Assembly (NCBI RefSeq): GCF_023715415.1
Contig: NZ_JAMBOB010000005.1
Span: forward strand, 248,001 to 312,000
From: Neobacillus niacini
GTDB lineage: Bacteria > Bacillota > Bacilli > Bacillales > Cytobacillaceae
DNA length: 64,000 nt
Direction of reading: 5' to 3'
Shown: positions 35,564 through 42,988 of the stretch, piece after piece
Layout of the letters: every line of letters begins with the position of its first letter
Position numbering within the stretch: position 1 is the stretch's first letter
Program-made: the position numbers and the translations under genes
The notes under the pieces: model-generated
Told to the model about the DNA's origin: nothing
What the model saw: the letters and a program-made list of their open reading frames with translations, nothing else
The model's database searches: none

Positions 35564-37948
35564 GTGAAGATCCATATCGTACAGAAAGGGGATACTCTTT
35601 GGAAAATCGCCAAGAAGTACGGCGTGAATTTTGAAGAGCTGAAAAAGATGAATTCACAGCTCAGCAACCCTGATATGATTATGCCCGGTATGAAAATAAA
35701 AGTCCCAACAACAGGTGGAAATATAAAAAAAGAAGCGCCTATGGGAACAAAGCCGGGGGCCACAATCAACTTAGGCTCAAAGAAAGAAATGCCGATTGCT
35801 GAGCAACCGATTACCAAAGAGAAACCAAAAGAAATGCCGATTAAAACCGCTCCAAAGAAGGAGGTTCCAATAAAGGAAGCACCTATTAAGGAAGCACCAA
35901 TAAAAGAGGCTCCGAAAAAAGAAGCTCCAATGAAAGTAGTACCAGTACCAGTGCCAGTACCAGTGCCTGCTAAAGTAAAACCTGTTAAAGAAATTCCAAT
36001 TAAAGAAGCTCCAATTAAGGAAATGCCTATTAAGGAAGCGCCAGTTAAAACACCAGTTAAAACGCCAATTATCGAAACACCAAAAACACCTTATACTCCA
36101 AAAATGCCCCTGCAAATCATCCCAGAAATTGATATTAACAACTATTATTTGAACAATATGACCAATATGGAGGTTAAACAGCCTGTTCTACCTCCAAAAC
36201 CAGCAAACATACTTCCTGAAATGAAAGAACCTGCGAAAGAAATGCCGGTTATGCCTGTACAAGAAGCACCGATGTCAAACGAGCTTCCTGTCCAACAGCA
36301 AATGCCGCAAGATTTTTGTACACCGATGACACCAATCTTGCCAGGTTCTGGATATTGTCCGCCGCCACCGAAATGGTGCCCGCCGCCACCTTGTCCGCCT
36401 GTAGGATTTATGCCATACCCTCAGGTTCAAGGAGCTGCAATGCACCATATGCCAAATATGCTGCATAATCAACCTGGACCAATGCCAGGTGTAGCTGGTG
36501 CAGAATTTATGCCATATGGGTATGATGATGAGTCTTCATCCTTTATGCCGCAATTACCGACAACAAACCCTATGGGAGGTCAGATGCCAGGAATGGGTCA
36601 AATGCCGATGGGAGGTCAGATGCCAGGAATGGGTCAAATGCCGATGGGAGGTCAGATGCCAGGAATGGGCCAAATGCCGATGGGCGGCCAAATGCCGGGA
36701 ATGGGCCAAATGCCGATGGGCGGCCAGATGCCAGGAATGGGCCAAATGCCGATGGGCGGCCAGATGCCAGGAATGGACCAAATGCCAATGGGCGGCCAGA
36801 TGCCAGGAATGGACCAAATGCCGATGGGAGGTCAGATGCCAGGAATGGGTCAAATGCCGATGGGAGGTCAGATGCCAGGAATGGGCCAAATGCCAATGGG
36901 CGGCCAAATGCCGGGAATGGACCAATTGACCATGGGCAGTCAAATGCCGGGAATAGACCAAATGCCGATGGGGGGTCAAATGATGGGCGGATACGACCAA
37001 TTCCCAGCTGATGATCAATTGCCTTCATTTGATGAAAGTTCTGAGTTCCCAACAGGTATGCAAGGAATGGGAGCGCCAATGGGTCAAGGTTTCAACCAGC
37101 CAGGAATGGGAGGACCGATGGGTCAAGGCTTCGGCCAGCCAGGAATGGGAAGCCCAATGGGTCAAGGCTTTGGTCAGCCAGGAATGGGAGGCCCAATGGG
37201 ACCAGGATTCGGTCAACCAGGAATGGGAGGCCCAATGGGACCAGGATTCGGTCAGCCAGGAATGGGAGGCCCAATGGGACCAGGATTCGGGCAACCAGGA
37301 ATGGGAGGCCCAATGGGACCAGGATTCGGTCAGCCAGGAATGGGAGGCCCAATGGGACCGGGCTTCGGTCAGCCAGGAATGGGAGGCCCAATGGGACCGG
37401 GCTTCGGTCAGCCAGGAATGGGAGGACCGATGGGTCAAGGATTTGGTCAACCAGGAATGGGAGGCCCAATGGGACCAGGCTTCGGTCAGCCAGGAATGGG
37501 AGGCCCAATGGGTCAAGGATTCGGTCAACCAGGAATGGGAGGCCCAATGGGACCAGACTTCGGCCAACCAGGAATGGGTGCACCATATGGTCAAATGCCT
37601 TACGGTTACCCGCAAATGGGTCCAGGACCACAAGTAATGGGAGCTCAAGACTTTGAATCACCAGATATGGGAATGCCTTTTGCCGGCGGTCAAATGCCAG
37701 GTATGCAGCAGCAATATCCTGCTCAAGGGGGATTACCAATGGGAGCAGGTGGTGATTGTGGCTGTGGTGGACCAAAACCACTGGCAATGCCGCAGCAGCC
37801 ATTTGTGCCGCCAACACCTCCTATCTATAGTGCACCATATACAGGACCAGCAAATGTAGCGCAGCCTCCGTATATGAACCCTTATGGAATGGGTCCAATG
37901 GACGGAATGATGCGTTACAATGATGAAAGCAATGAGTATGACTTTTAA
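35564..37948 (+). CDS. safA: Spore coat assembly protein SafA, repeat-expanded
   Basis: 794 residues from GTG 35564 (KIHIVQKGDTLWKIAKKYG), the start known for SafA; GGAGGGA is about 8 bases upstream. Residues 1-48 are one LysM domain that binds cortex peptidoglycan. A Lys/Glu/Pro-rich stretch (KEAPIKEAPIKE..., then VPVPVPVP) follows, then a Pro/Cys-rich piece, eleven 12-residue Met-rich repeats, and thirteen 13-residue Gly/Pro/Met repeats. The C-terminus holds GGDCGCGG and a Pro/Tyr-rich tail. B. subtilis SafA, a morphogenetic protein of the inner coat, is about half as long; the repeats explain the difference. It follows nadA as in B. subtilis. Confidence 0.92.
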   Translation: MKIHIVQKGDTLWKIAKKYGVNFEELKKMNSQLSNPDMIMPGMKIKVPTTGGNIKKEAPMGTKPGATINLGSKKEMPIAEQPITKEKPKEMPIKTAPKKEVPIKEAPIKEAPIKEAPKKEAPMKVVPVPVPVPVPAKVKPVKEIPIKEAPIKEMPIKEAPVKTPVKTPIIETPKTPYTPKMPLQIIPEIDINNYYLNNMTNMEVKQPVLPPKPANILPEMKEPAKEMPVMPVQEAPMSNELPVQQQMPQDFCTPMTPILPGSGYCPPPPKWCPPPPCPPVGFMPYPQVQGAAMHHMPNMLHNQPGPMPGVAGAEFMPYGYDDESSSFMPQLPTTNPMGGQMPGMGQMPMGGQMPGMGQMPMGGQMPGMGQMPMGGQMPGMGQMPMGGQMPGMGQMPMGGQMPGMDQMPMGGQMPGMDQMPMGGQMPGMGQMPMGGQMPGMGQMPMGGQMPGMDQLTMGSQMPGIDQMPMGGQMMGGYDQFPADDQLPSFDESSEFPTGMQGMGAPMGQGFNQPGMGGPMGQGFGQPGMGSPMGQGFGQPGMGGPMGPGFGQPGMGGPMGPGFGQPGMGGPMGPGFGQPGMGGPMGPGFGQPGMGGPMGPGFGQPGMGGPMGPGFGQPGMGGPMGQGFGQPGMGGPMGPGFGQPGMGGPMGQGFGQPGMGGPMGPDFGQPGMGAPYGQMPYGYPQMGPGPQVMGAQDFESPDMGMPFAGGQMPGMQQQYPAQGGLPMGAGGDCGCGGPKPLAMPQQPFVPPTPPIYSAPYTGPANVAQPPYMNPYGMGPMDGMMRYNDESNEYDF
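36575..36970 (+). repeat. Eleven 36-bp coding repeats in safA
   Basis: Units encode GGQMPGMGQMPM, with Asp for Gly at position 8 in some copies and decay in the last two (QLTM, GSQMPGID). Codons differ mostly at GGA/GGC, GGT/GGC and CCA/CCG. Confidence 0.95.
37064..37570 (+). repeat. Thirteen 39-bp coding repeats in safA
   Basis: Units encode GMGGPMGPGFGQP, with Gln for Pro at position 8 in several copies. Six consecutive central copies have identical protein sequence, pointing to recent expansion. Confidence 0.95.
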
Positions 37949-38912
37949 TCAAAAAGGAGACGATGATTATTTCATTCGTCTCCTCTCTTATTTACGCTCC
38001 CAATTTAAAGAACCTATCGTTGAAATGGTGCCTTATCGAAAAAGTGTAATTTTAATAAAAACAGAAAAAAATACTTATATGCTAAAAGGTTTCCATACGA
38101 ATAAACGGCTTCGGCTTCAAGAGGCATTTACCTCAACTCTTAGGAGTGAAGGATTTGCAAAAACCTATCTTTTTGTCCATCCTCAAATGAAAGATCCATT
38201 ATTTTTCGAGGGGACATACTTTGGGTGTATGGAATACATTCCACCAAATAAAACGCCTTTTTCATTTCAATCCCAAAAAAACCGCCAGGAGGGACTTGAA
38301 CTTCTAGAACAATTTCATCAAGTAACTTCGTCCTTTGAATCACGTTATCGTACGTTAATTCCTAAAGGGATTATTATTGAAAAATGGAGAGATAGAGGAT
38401 CGACGTTTTCCTCTAATATTTCTACAATAAAATACTTTATTAATGATCATATTTTATCCGAAATGGTCCAATGGGCAAATTGGTCACTAAATGGAATGGA
38501 AAAAGACCGCTCTCTGTTTGTCAATGAACCATATTGTATTCTTCATGGAGATGTTGCCCATCATAATTTCTTACGTGACTCAAAAGGACAATTACATCTC
38601 ATTGATTTCGATTTAATTAGTATTGGCCCAGCTTCACTGGATTATTTACAATATGCCAATCGAATTCTTCCTAATCTTGATTGGTCATTTGAACGACTTT
38701 CTAATTTTTCGCAATTCCAAAGCTTACTGAACGAGAAATCATTTCTGTACGCATTAGCCTATCCTGCAGATATTTTCCGTGAATGGAACCGGCTCATTCG
38801 TGAAGGATCGTATCGTGACCAGCAGAAATATAATCAAATTATGAATTTAAGTGTGGGTCAGTACTACTCACGTAAAAAATTCATTGATACTTTAAAGATG
38901 CTGACAAAATAA
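37920..38912 (+). CDS. CotS/YutH-type protein kinase-like spore coat protein
   Basis: 330 residues of the aminoglycoside phosphotransferase-like kinase fold: HGDVAHHNFLRD as the catalytic loop and HLIDFDLI as the metal-binding Asp motif; a Lys in the N-lobe (YMLKGFH) may bind ATP. CotS, YutH and YsxE of B. subtilis are such proteins bound to the coat. It starts inside the end of safA (ATG 37920, 37923, 37932 or 37938; no clear ribosome site), so it is coupled to safA, which supports a coat role. A drug-resistance phosphotransferase is unlikely in this setting. Confidence 0.8.
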   Translation: MMKAMSMTFNQKGDDDYFIRLLSYLRSQFKEPIVEMVPYRKSVILIKTEKNTYMLKGFHTNKRLRLQEAFTSTLRSEGFAKTYLFVHPQMKDPLFFEGTYFGCMEYIPPNKTPFSFQSQKNRQEGLELLEQFHQVTSSFESRYRTLIPKGIIIEKWRDRGSTFSSNISTIKYFINDHILSEMVQWANWSLNGMEKDRSLFVNEPYCILHGDVAHHNFLRDSKGQLHLIDFDLISIGPASLDYLQYANRILPNLDWSFERLSNFSQFQSLLNEKSFLYALAYPADIFREWNRLIREGSYRDQQKYNQIMNLSVGQYYSRKKFIDTLKMLTK

Positions 38913-38937
38913 CTTTCATGGTCGATTATGGCAGAAT

Positions 38938-39010
38938 GAAAACCCCCATAAACTCACAACCTAATTCTGAGCATATTCTTTATGCTCACGCATCGTAGAG
39001 GGGGTTTTTC
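38938..39010 (+). terminator. Terminator or attenuator overlapping the next ribosome site
   Basis: Outer stem AAAACCCCC (38939-38947) / GGGGGTTTT (39000-39008), enclosing an inner hairpin GAGCATA / TATGCTC (38969-38987), then T residues. The 3' arm (GAGGGGG) is also the only ribosome site of the lipoprotein gene at 39013. Confidence 0.65.
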
Positions 39011-39012
39011 GT

Positions 39013-39717
39013 TTGTTTAATTTGAAACAGTGGATGATTCCTCTGTCCGCCTTGCTAGCTGTTGGGCTGTCAGGTTGCGCAAATGATGACCGTGCTGCTA
39101 TGGACAAAGATCACAAAAATATGGGGCAGCCAGTGGGATACTATTCAGATGAGAATCATAAAAATGGCTCCAATGGAATGCCTGGGGATAATGATGGTCC
39201 CTTCACTGAATTTATGGACCATAATCTTGGAATTGAAAACCAAGCAAATAATGAAGAGCGCAGAAAGCAGTTTCGGGATAGAGATGAAAATGGAAATCCA
39301 CCAAACCCGACAAAGCCGCGCGCAAACCATGACCATAATTTTTTTCAACGGGATAATCAATTTAGTACCAGTGATGTGAATTACCATGGTCATTTGAATC
39401 AAAGAGCTGGTAATACGGGAATGAAGACAACGAAACCCGAAAATCAGGACCGTATGACAGAAAGAATTAAAAGCAAGGTATCGGACATTGAAAATGTACG
39501 TGAAATCCGCTCCGTTCTTTATGGTAATTCTGTAATGGTTTCCGTTAAATTAAACAATAACGATCGAGCTGAAGAAACAAAAAGAGCCATCCAAGATGCA
39601 GTTAAGCCGATGGCCGACGGCAGACCAGTTCAAGTTATTATAGATGATGGAGCACTTGGTCGGGATGGTAACAGAAACAATGATTCCCAGCGATTAGAAC
39701 CTAATAGCCGCAAATAA
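39013..39717 (+). CDS. YhcN/YlaJ-type sporulation lipoprotein (coxA position)
   Basis: 234 residues. A lipobox LSGC at residues 19-22 follows a hydrophobic signal. The middle is rich in Asn, Asp, His and Arg; the last ~90 residues (RIKSKVSDIENVREIRSVLYGNSVMVSVKLN) are the YhcN/YlaJ domain found in spore membrane lipoproteins. In B. subtilis the gene near safA is coxA (yrbB), a cortex-associated member of this family, which this probably matches. TTG start 8 bases after GAGGGGG that is part of the preceding hairpin. Confidence 0.82.
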   Translation: MFNLKQWMIPLSALLAVGLSGCANDDRAAMDKDHKNMGQPVGYYSDENHKNGSNGMPGDNDGPFTEFMDHNLGIENQANNEERRKQFRDRDENGNPPNPTKPRANHDHNFFQRDNQFSTSDVNYHGHLNQRAGNTGMKTTKPENQDRMTERIKSKVSDIENVREIRSVLYGNSVMVSVKLNNNDRAEETKRAIQDAVKPMADGRPVQVIIDDGALGRDGNRNNDSQRLEPNSRK

Positions 39718-39721
39718 TTTT

Positions 39722-39767
39722 AAAAAGAGGCAAAGCTGAAAAAAGGCTTTGTCTCTTTTGATTTTTT
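39722..39767 (+). terminator. Terminator after the lipoprotein gene
   Basis: Stem AAAAGAGGCAAAGC / GCTTTGTCTCTTTT with one G-T pair, then GATTTTTTC. Confidence 0.85.
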
Positions 39768-39848
39768 CAAAAAAGGATAAAAAGGGAAAAAAAGGCTAAA
39801 CTAGTAGTGAAAAAGAATTAAATCTCTAATACTAAGAGGTGATTATGC

Positions 39849-40400
39849 ATGAGGTTCAATTGGGTAACACAGTATCGGCTTGGTTTAGCCTTTGTTGCGG
39901 TTGTTCTCTTCATGTCCATCGGAAAGCTGCCAGGAATAATGGTAACTGGCTCTGCCGAAAAAGTGGAAAACCATCAAGATCAGCAAATGACGGAACCTCA
40001 GCAGTTGACGATTATTTTGGAAAGAATCTATCTTGATGGAGAAATAAGTGAGGAAGTAGTCCTTGATTCCTACTGGTCCATTGAAAACTTTTGGGCGAAG
40101 TATGATCAATGGCAGTTAGTTGAAATGGATGCAACCACCATGGTGTTTAGAAAACAGATGGATGACATTTCACCATTACTTAAAGCGAATGGTTATTTCG
40201 GCATTACCGAGGATGGCGTGTTAACCATCTTTAATGGCCGTCCTGACCGATCACGAATCATCCAATCTTTTTTTCAGATAGATGTAAAAAAGCTTGAAAG
40301 CAGAAAACAAGAAGAGCTGATTCACGGCATTCCGATAAAGACAAAGGACCGGTTTGTAGAAGTGCTAGAAACCTTTAAACCCTATTCGAAGCAAGAATAA
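39849..40400 (+). CDS. bofC: Forespore regulator BofC
   Basis: 183 residues. A signal or anchor helix (about 9-31) leads to the two-part BofC body: LERIYLDGEISEE..., ENFWAKYDQWQLVEMD, then DDISPLLKANGYFGITEDGVL and IQSFFQIDV. BofC in the intermembrane space restrains SpoIVB signalling to the SpoIVF complex encoded at 22261-23905. ATG 39849 follows AAGAGGTGATTATGC. In B. subtilis it sits just before ruvA; here five genes come between. Confidence 0.93.
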   Translation: MRFNWVTQYRLGLAFVAVVLFMSIGKLPGIMVTGSAEKVENHQDQQMTEPQQLTIILERIYLDGEISEEVVLDSYWSIENFWAKYDQWQLVEMDATTMVFRKQMDDISPLLKANGYFGITEDGVLTIFNGRPDRSRIIQSFFQIDVKKLESRKQEELIHGIPIKTKDRFVEVLETFKPYSKQE

Positions 40401-40432
40401 AAAAGTCTCATGAAAACTCATGAGGCTTTTTT
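40399..40432 (+). terminator. Terminator after bofC
   Basis: Stem AAAAAAGTCTCATGA / TCATGAGGCTTTTTT with one G-T pair and an AAAC loop. Confidence 0.88.
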
Positions 40433-40458
40433 GTGTTTCCAACACTTTATTTAGCTCA

Positions 40459-40611
40459 TTCTATTTGCCCGAAAAAAGAAAAAAGGTGAATTTCGGTCCA
40501 GTGGGAAGCTTCTACGTGCCCGAAAAAAGAAAATACGTAAAATTAGGTCGAGTGGGGGTTCTCTACACGCCAGAAAAAGCCAAAAAAGCGAATTTCAGTC
40601 CAGTGGGAATA
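40459..40611 (+). repeat. Three 51-bp tandem repeats in the bofC-SDR gap
   Basis: Units begin at 40459, 40510 and 40561. In one frame each reads as tyr-x-Pro-Glu-Lys ... Pro/Arg-Val-Gly (FYLPEKRKKVNFGPVGS, FYVPEKRKYVKLGRVGV, LYTPEKAKKANFSPVGI). The only ATG for that frame (40420) lies inside the bofC terminator and has no ribosome site, so coding is doubtful. The rest of 40433-40764 holds no gene I can support; GAGGGAGGAA at 40698 stands too far from the next start to serve it. Confidence 0.85.
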
Positions 40612-40764
40612 GTAGGCTCCTTTAATAACCACCAACCAGCATGCTATTTTTAAAAACCTCATCCTAAAGTTGTAGATAAAGTTCAAGCTTTTTTCTGAGG
40701 GAGGAATTTCCAAAATCCTTTAAGCTTAAGACATCAAGTTAAACACTTAAAGGAGCGATTAATA

Positions 40765-41487
40765 ATGGAAAATAAAGTGGTTATGATTACGGGTGCATCA
40801 AAAGGTCTAGGAAGGGCATTAACTCTTGCATTTGCAAAGGAAGGTGCGCAACTTGCTATATGCGCTCGATCATCAAAAGGGCTAATAGAAGTAAAAAATG
40901 AAGCAGAAGCGTTGGGTGCTGAGGTCCTCGCTGTTATAGCAGATATTTCACTAACTAGAGATGTAGAAAGGTTTGTCGCCATGACCGAAGAAGCATTTGG
41001 TCAAATAGATGTTCTCATAAACAATGCTTCGATTCTCGGGCCAAGTCCGATGCCGCTTTTGCTCGACTATCCTGAAGAAGATTTTGCGGAAGTCTTACGG
41101 GTCAATTCCATTGCGCCATTCCTCGTAACACGCAGAGTGATACCAGGAATGCTGCAGCGAAATCAAGGCTCAATCATCAATGTAACCTCAGAAGCGGGGC
41201 ATGTTGGCTATGCAGGCTGGGGCGCCTATGGGATTTCCAAATTTGCTGTTGAGGGACTAACAGAAACTTGGGCAGATGAGCTTAGTGAAACGAACCTAAG
41301 GGTAAATATGGTCGATCCAGGGGAAATGGATACAGAAATGCATCAATTAGCGGTTCCTGACTGTGATTATTCACTAGCAAAGCCTGAGGATGTCGTCAAC
41401 GTGTTCTTGTATTTAGCTTCTGATAAGTCAATTGGGATTACAGGTCAGCGATTTGAAGCGCAAGAGTTTAAAGGGGAGGGATTATGA
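40765..41487 (+). CDS. Short-chain dehydrogenase/reductase
   Basis: 240 residues, classical SDR: TGASKGLGRA dinucleotide loop, NNAS, the catalytic Ser (NVTSEAG) and YGISK (Tyr-x-x-x-Lys). Substrate unknown. ATG after AAAGGAGCG. Its last 4 bases overlap the QueA-like gene, so the two are translated together, which suggests a joint pathway. Confidence 0.93.
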   Translation: MENKVVMITGASKGLGRALTLAFAKEGAQLAICARSSKGLIEVKNEAEALGAEVLAVIADISLTRDVERFVAMTEEAFGQIDVLINNASILGPSPMPLLLDYPEEDFAEVLRVNSIAPFLVTRRVIPGMLQRNQGSIINVTSEAGHVGYAGWGAYGISKFAVEGLTETWADELSETNLRVNMVDPGEMDTEMHQLAVPDCDYSLAKPEDVVNVFLYLASDKSIGITGQRFEAQEFKGEGL

Positions 41488-42515
41488 TGGCAGCAACAGC
41501 ATTTGATTTCTATTTACCTTCTGAGTTAAATGCTTCTCATCCGCCTGAAAGACGAGGAATCAGAAGAGATCATGTGAAGATGATGGTTTTAGATAAAAAA
41601 ACTGGAAACGTAAGGCATGATCGATTTTTCAGACTTGCTGATTATCTAAAGCCAAGTGACCTAGTTGTCATGAATAACAGCCGAACAGTACCTGCCATCC
41701 TTCAAGCTACACTTCTAAGACATACAAAACAAGTCCAACAAGATGTTGAAATTCGGCTTGCCAGACGTCGCAATGAAGAAACGTGGGATGTGTTAATCGT
41801 GACAGACGACGTTGGATTAGGTGATATCCTGCAATTTTCGCCAGAACTGTCCGCAGTTGTCGTCGATTTAAAAGAAAGTTCACCACTAAAAACAATCTCT
41901 TTCTCTAAAAAAGGAACAGATCTATTTAATAGTATTTATGCACTGGGGGAACCGATCCGCTATGAATATATCCAAAACAAATGGGGGCTGGACTATTATC
42001 AAACAGTTTTTGCCAGCCAGCCTGGCTCAGTTGAAATGCCTTCTGCCGGAAGAGCCTTCAGCTGGGAGCTTTTGTTCAACCTTCAACGGAAGGGAATTGA
42101 GCTTGATTTTATTCGGCTTCATACCGGGCTTAGCTATCTATTAGATGACGAGTATGAACCATCACCAGCTGATAATTTCGAAGAATATCATCTGTCTGAA
42201 AAAACAATTGAAAAAATTCACAACACAAAAGCTGCTGGTGGAAGGGTGATTGCTGTGGGAACAACGGTGGTGAGAGCACTAGAGAGTGCAGGAGTTACTG
42301 GCAAGTTAAATGGTGTGACCAATCTTTATATTAATCAAAATTTCCCGCTGAAATTGGTTGATGGAATTATTACCGGTTTCCACGAACCAAAAGCGAGCCA
42401 TCTGGATATGTTAACTGCGTTTGTTCCTCAGGATTTATTATGGAGTGCTTACGAAGAAGCGATTCACCAGCAATACCTTTGGCACGAATTTGGAGACATG
42501 AATTTAATTTTATAA
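41484..42515 (+). CDS. QueA paralogue (AdoMet:tRNA ribosyltransferase-isomerase-like)
   Basis: 343 residues, full QueA length, and alignable along its whole length with the genuine QueA at 46510. It is changed at conserved places: YQTVFASQPGSVEMPSAGRAFS in place of [26 protein letters not shown] in place of [10 protein letters not shown], and GTTVVRALES in place of [10 protein letters not shown] second, diverged enzyme beside a complete queA-tgt pair suggests another substrate than epoxyqueuosine formation. ATG 41484 (or 41487) after AAAGGGGAGGG. Coupled to the SDR. Confidence 0.85.
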   Translation: MMAATAFDFYLPSELNASHPPERRGIRRDHVKMMVLDKKTGNVRHDRFFRLADYLKPSDLVVMNNSRTVPAILQATLLRHTKQVQQDVEIRLARRRNEETWDVLIVTDDVGLGDILQFSPELSAVVVDLKESSPLKTISFSKKGTDLFNSIYALGEPIRYEYIQNKWGLDYYQTVFASQPGSVEMPSAGRAFSWELLFNLQRKGIELDFIRLHTGLSYLLDDEYEPSPADNFEEYHLSEKTIEKIHNTKAAGGRVIAVGTTVVRALESAGVTGKLNGVTNLYINQNFPLKLVDGIITGFHEPKASHLDMLTAFVPQDLLWSAYEEAIHQQYLWHEFGDMNLIL

Positions 42516-42528
42516 AGGGGAAAAAGCG

Positions 42529-42894
42529 ATGAACATTCACCATTTTGCCATTGAAGTTAGAGACTTGGAGACGTCAATAGCATTCTATCAAAAGTATCTA
42601 GGTCTCCATGAAGAAAATCGACTTCAATTCAATAAAGAAAACATAGTCTTTTTGGCAAATAATGATTTCAGAATTGAACTCATTTCAGGAGGACAACAAA
42701 ACGTCTCCCAAAGTATTCACATCTGTTTAGAAGTAGACAATGTGCATGAGATAATCAGGAAATTTAACGAACATCATATTTCGGCATTAGAAGGTCCTTA
42801 CAAGTTAAACAATGGCTGGGAAACCGTTTTTTATACTGGTCCTGACAATGAGGTAATTGAGTTTCTACAAATTAGGGAGAAAGCTGAACATTAA
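42529..42894 (+). CDS. VOC superfamily (glyoxalase/bleomycin-resistance fold) protein
   Basis: 121 residues, one full VOC domain pair: HHFAIEVRDLETSIAFYQKYLG at the start, ending YTGPDNEVIEFLQI with a metal-ligand Glu. His and Glu ligands for a metal are present. Substrate unknown. ATG after AAAGGGGAAAAAGCG, 13 bases after the QueA-like gene, so likely the third gene of that operon. Confidence 0.85.
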   Translation: MNIHHFAIEVRDLETSIAFYQKYLGLHEENRLQFNKENIVFLANNDFRIELISGGQQNVSQSIHICLEVDNVHEIIRKFNEHHISALEGPYKLNNGWETVFYTGPDNEVIEFLQIREKAEH

Positions 42895-42908
42895 TTTATC
42901 AGCTTTTT
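42880..42908 (+). terminator. Terminator overlapping the end of the VOC gene
   Basis: AAAGCTGA / TCAGCTTT stem of 8 bases with the stop codon in its loop, followed by TTTTCC. Confidence 0.65.
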
Positions 42909-42988
42909 CCCTGTTTCTTGCTTGCCACGATGCTTGTTATGCGACTATGATTTAATCAATAGATTAAGAGATTGTGCGGGGTGAAGGC

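Noticed and set aside
36498..37817. Several long open frames on both strands inside safA
   Set aside because: They are shadows made by the 36-bp and 39-bp repeats, where any stop-free unit stays open throughout. The LysM start and frame identify safA as the true gene.
37920..38912. Antibiotic (aminoglycoside) phosphotransferase
   Set aside because: The fold is shared, but the gene overlaps safA and resembles CotS/YutH-type coat proteins, so a resistance role is not supported.
40420..40653. 77-codon frame over the 51-bp repeats
   Set aside because: Its ATG is inside the bofC terminator and lacks a ribosome site. Kept only as a repeat with a query about coding.
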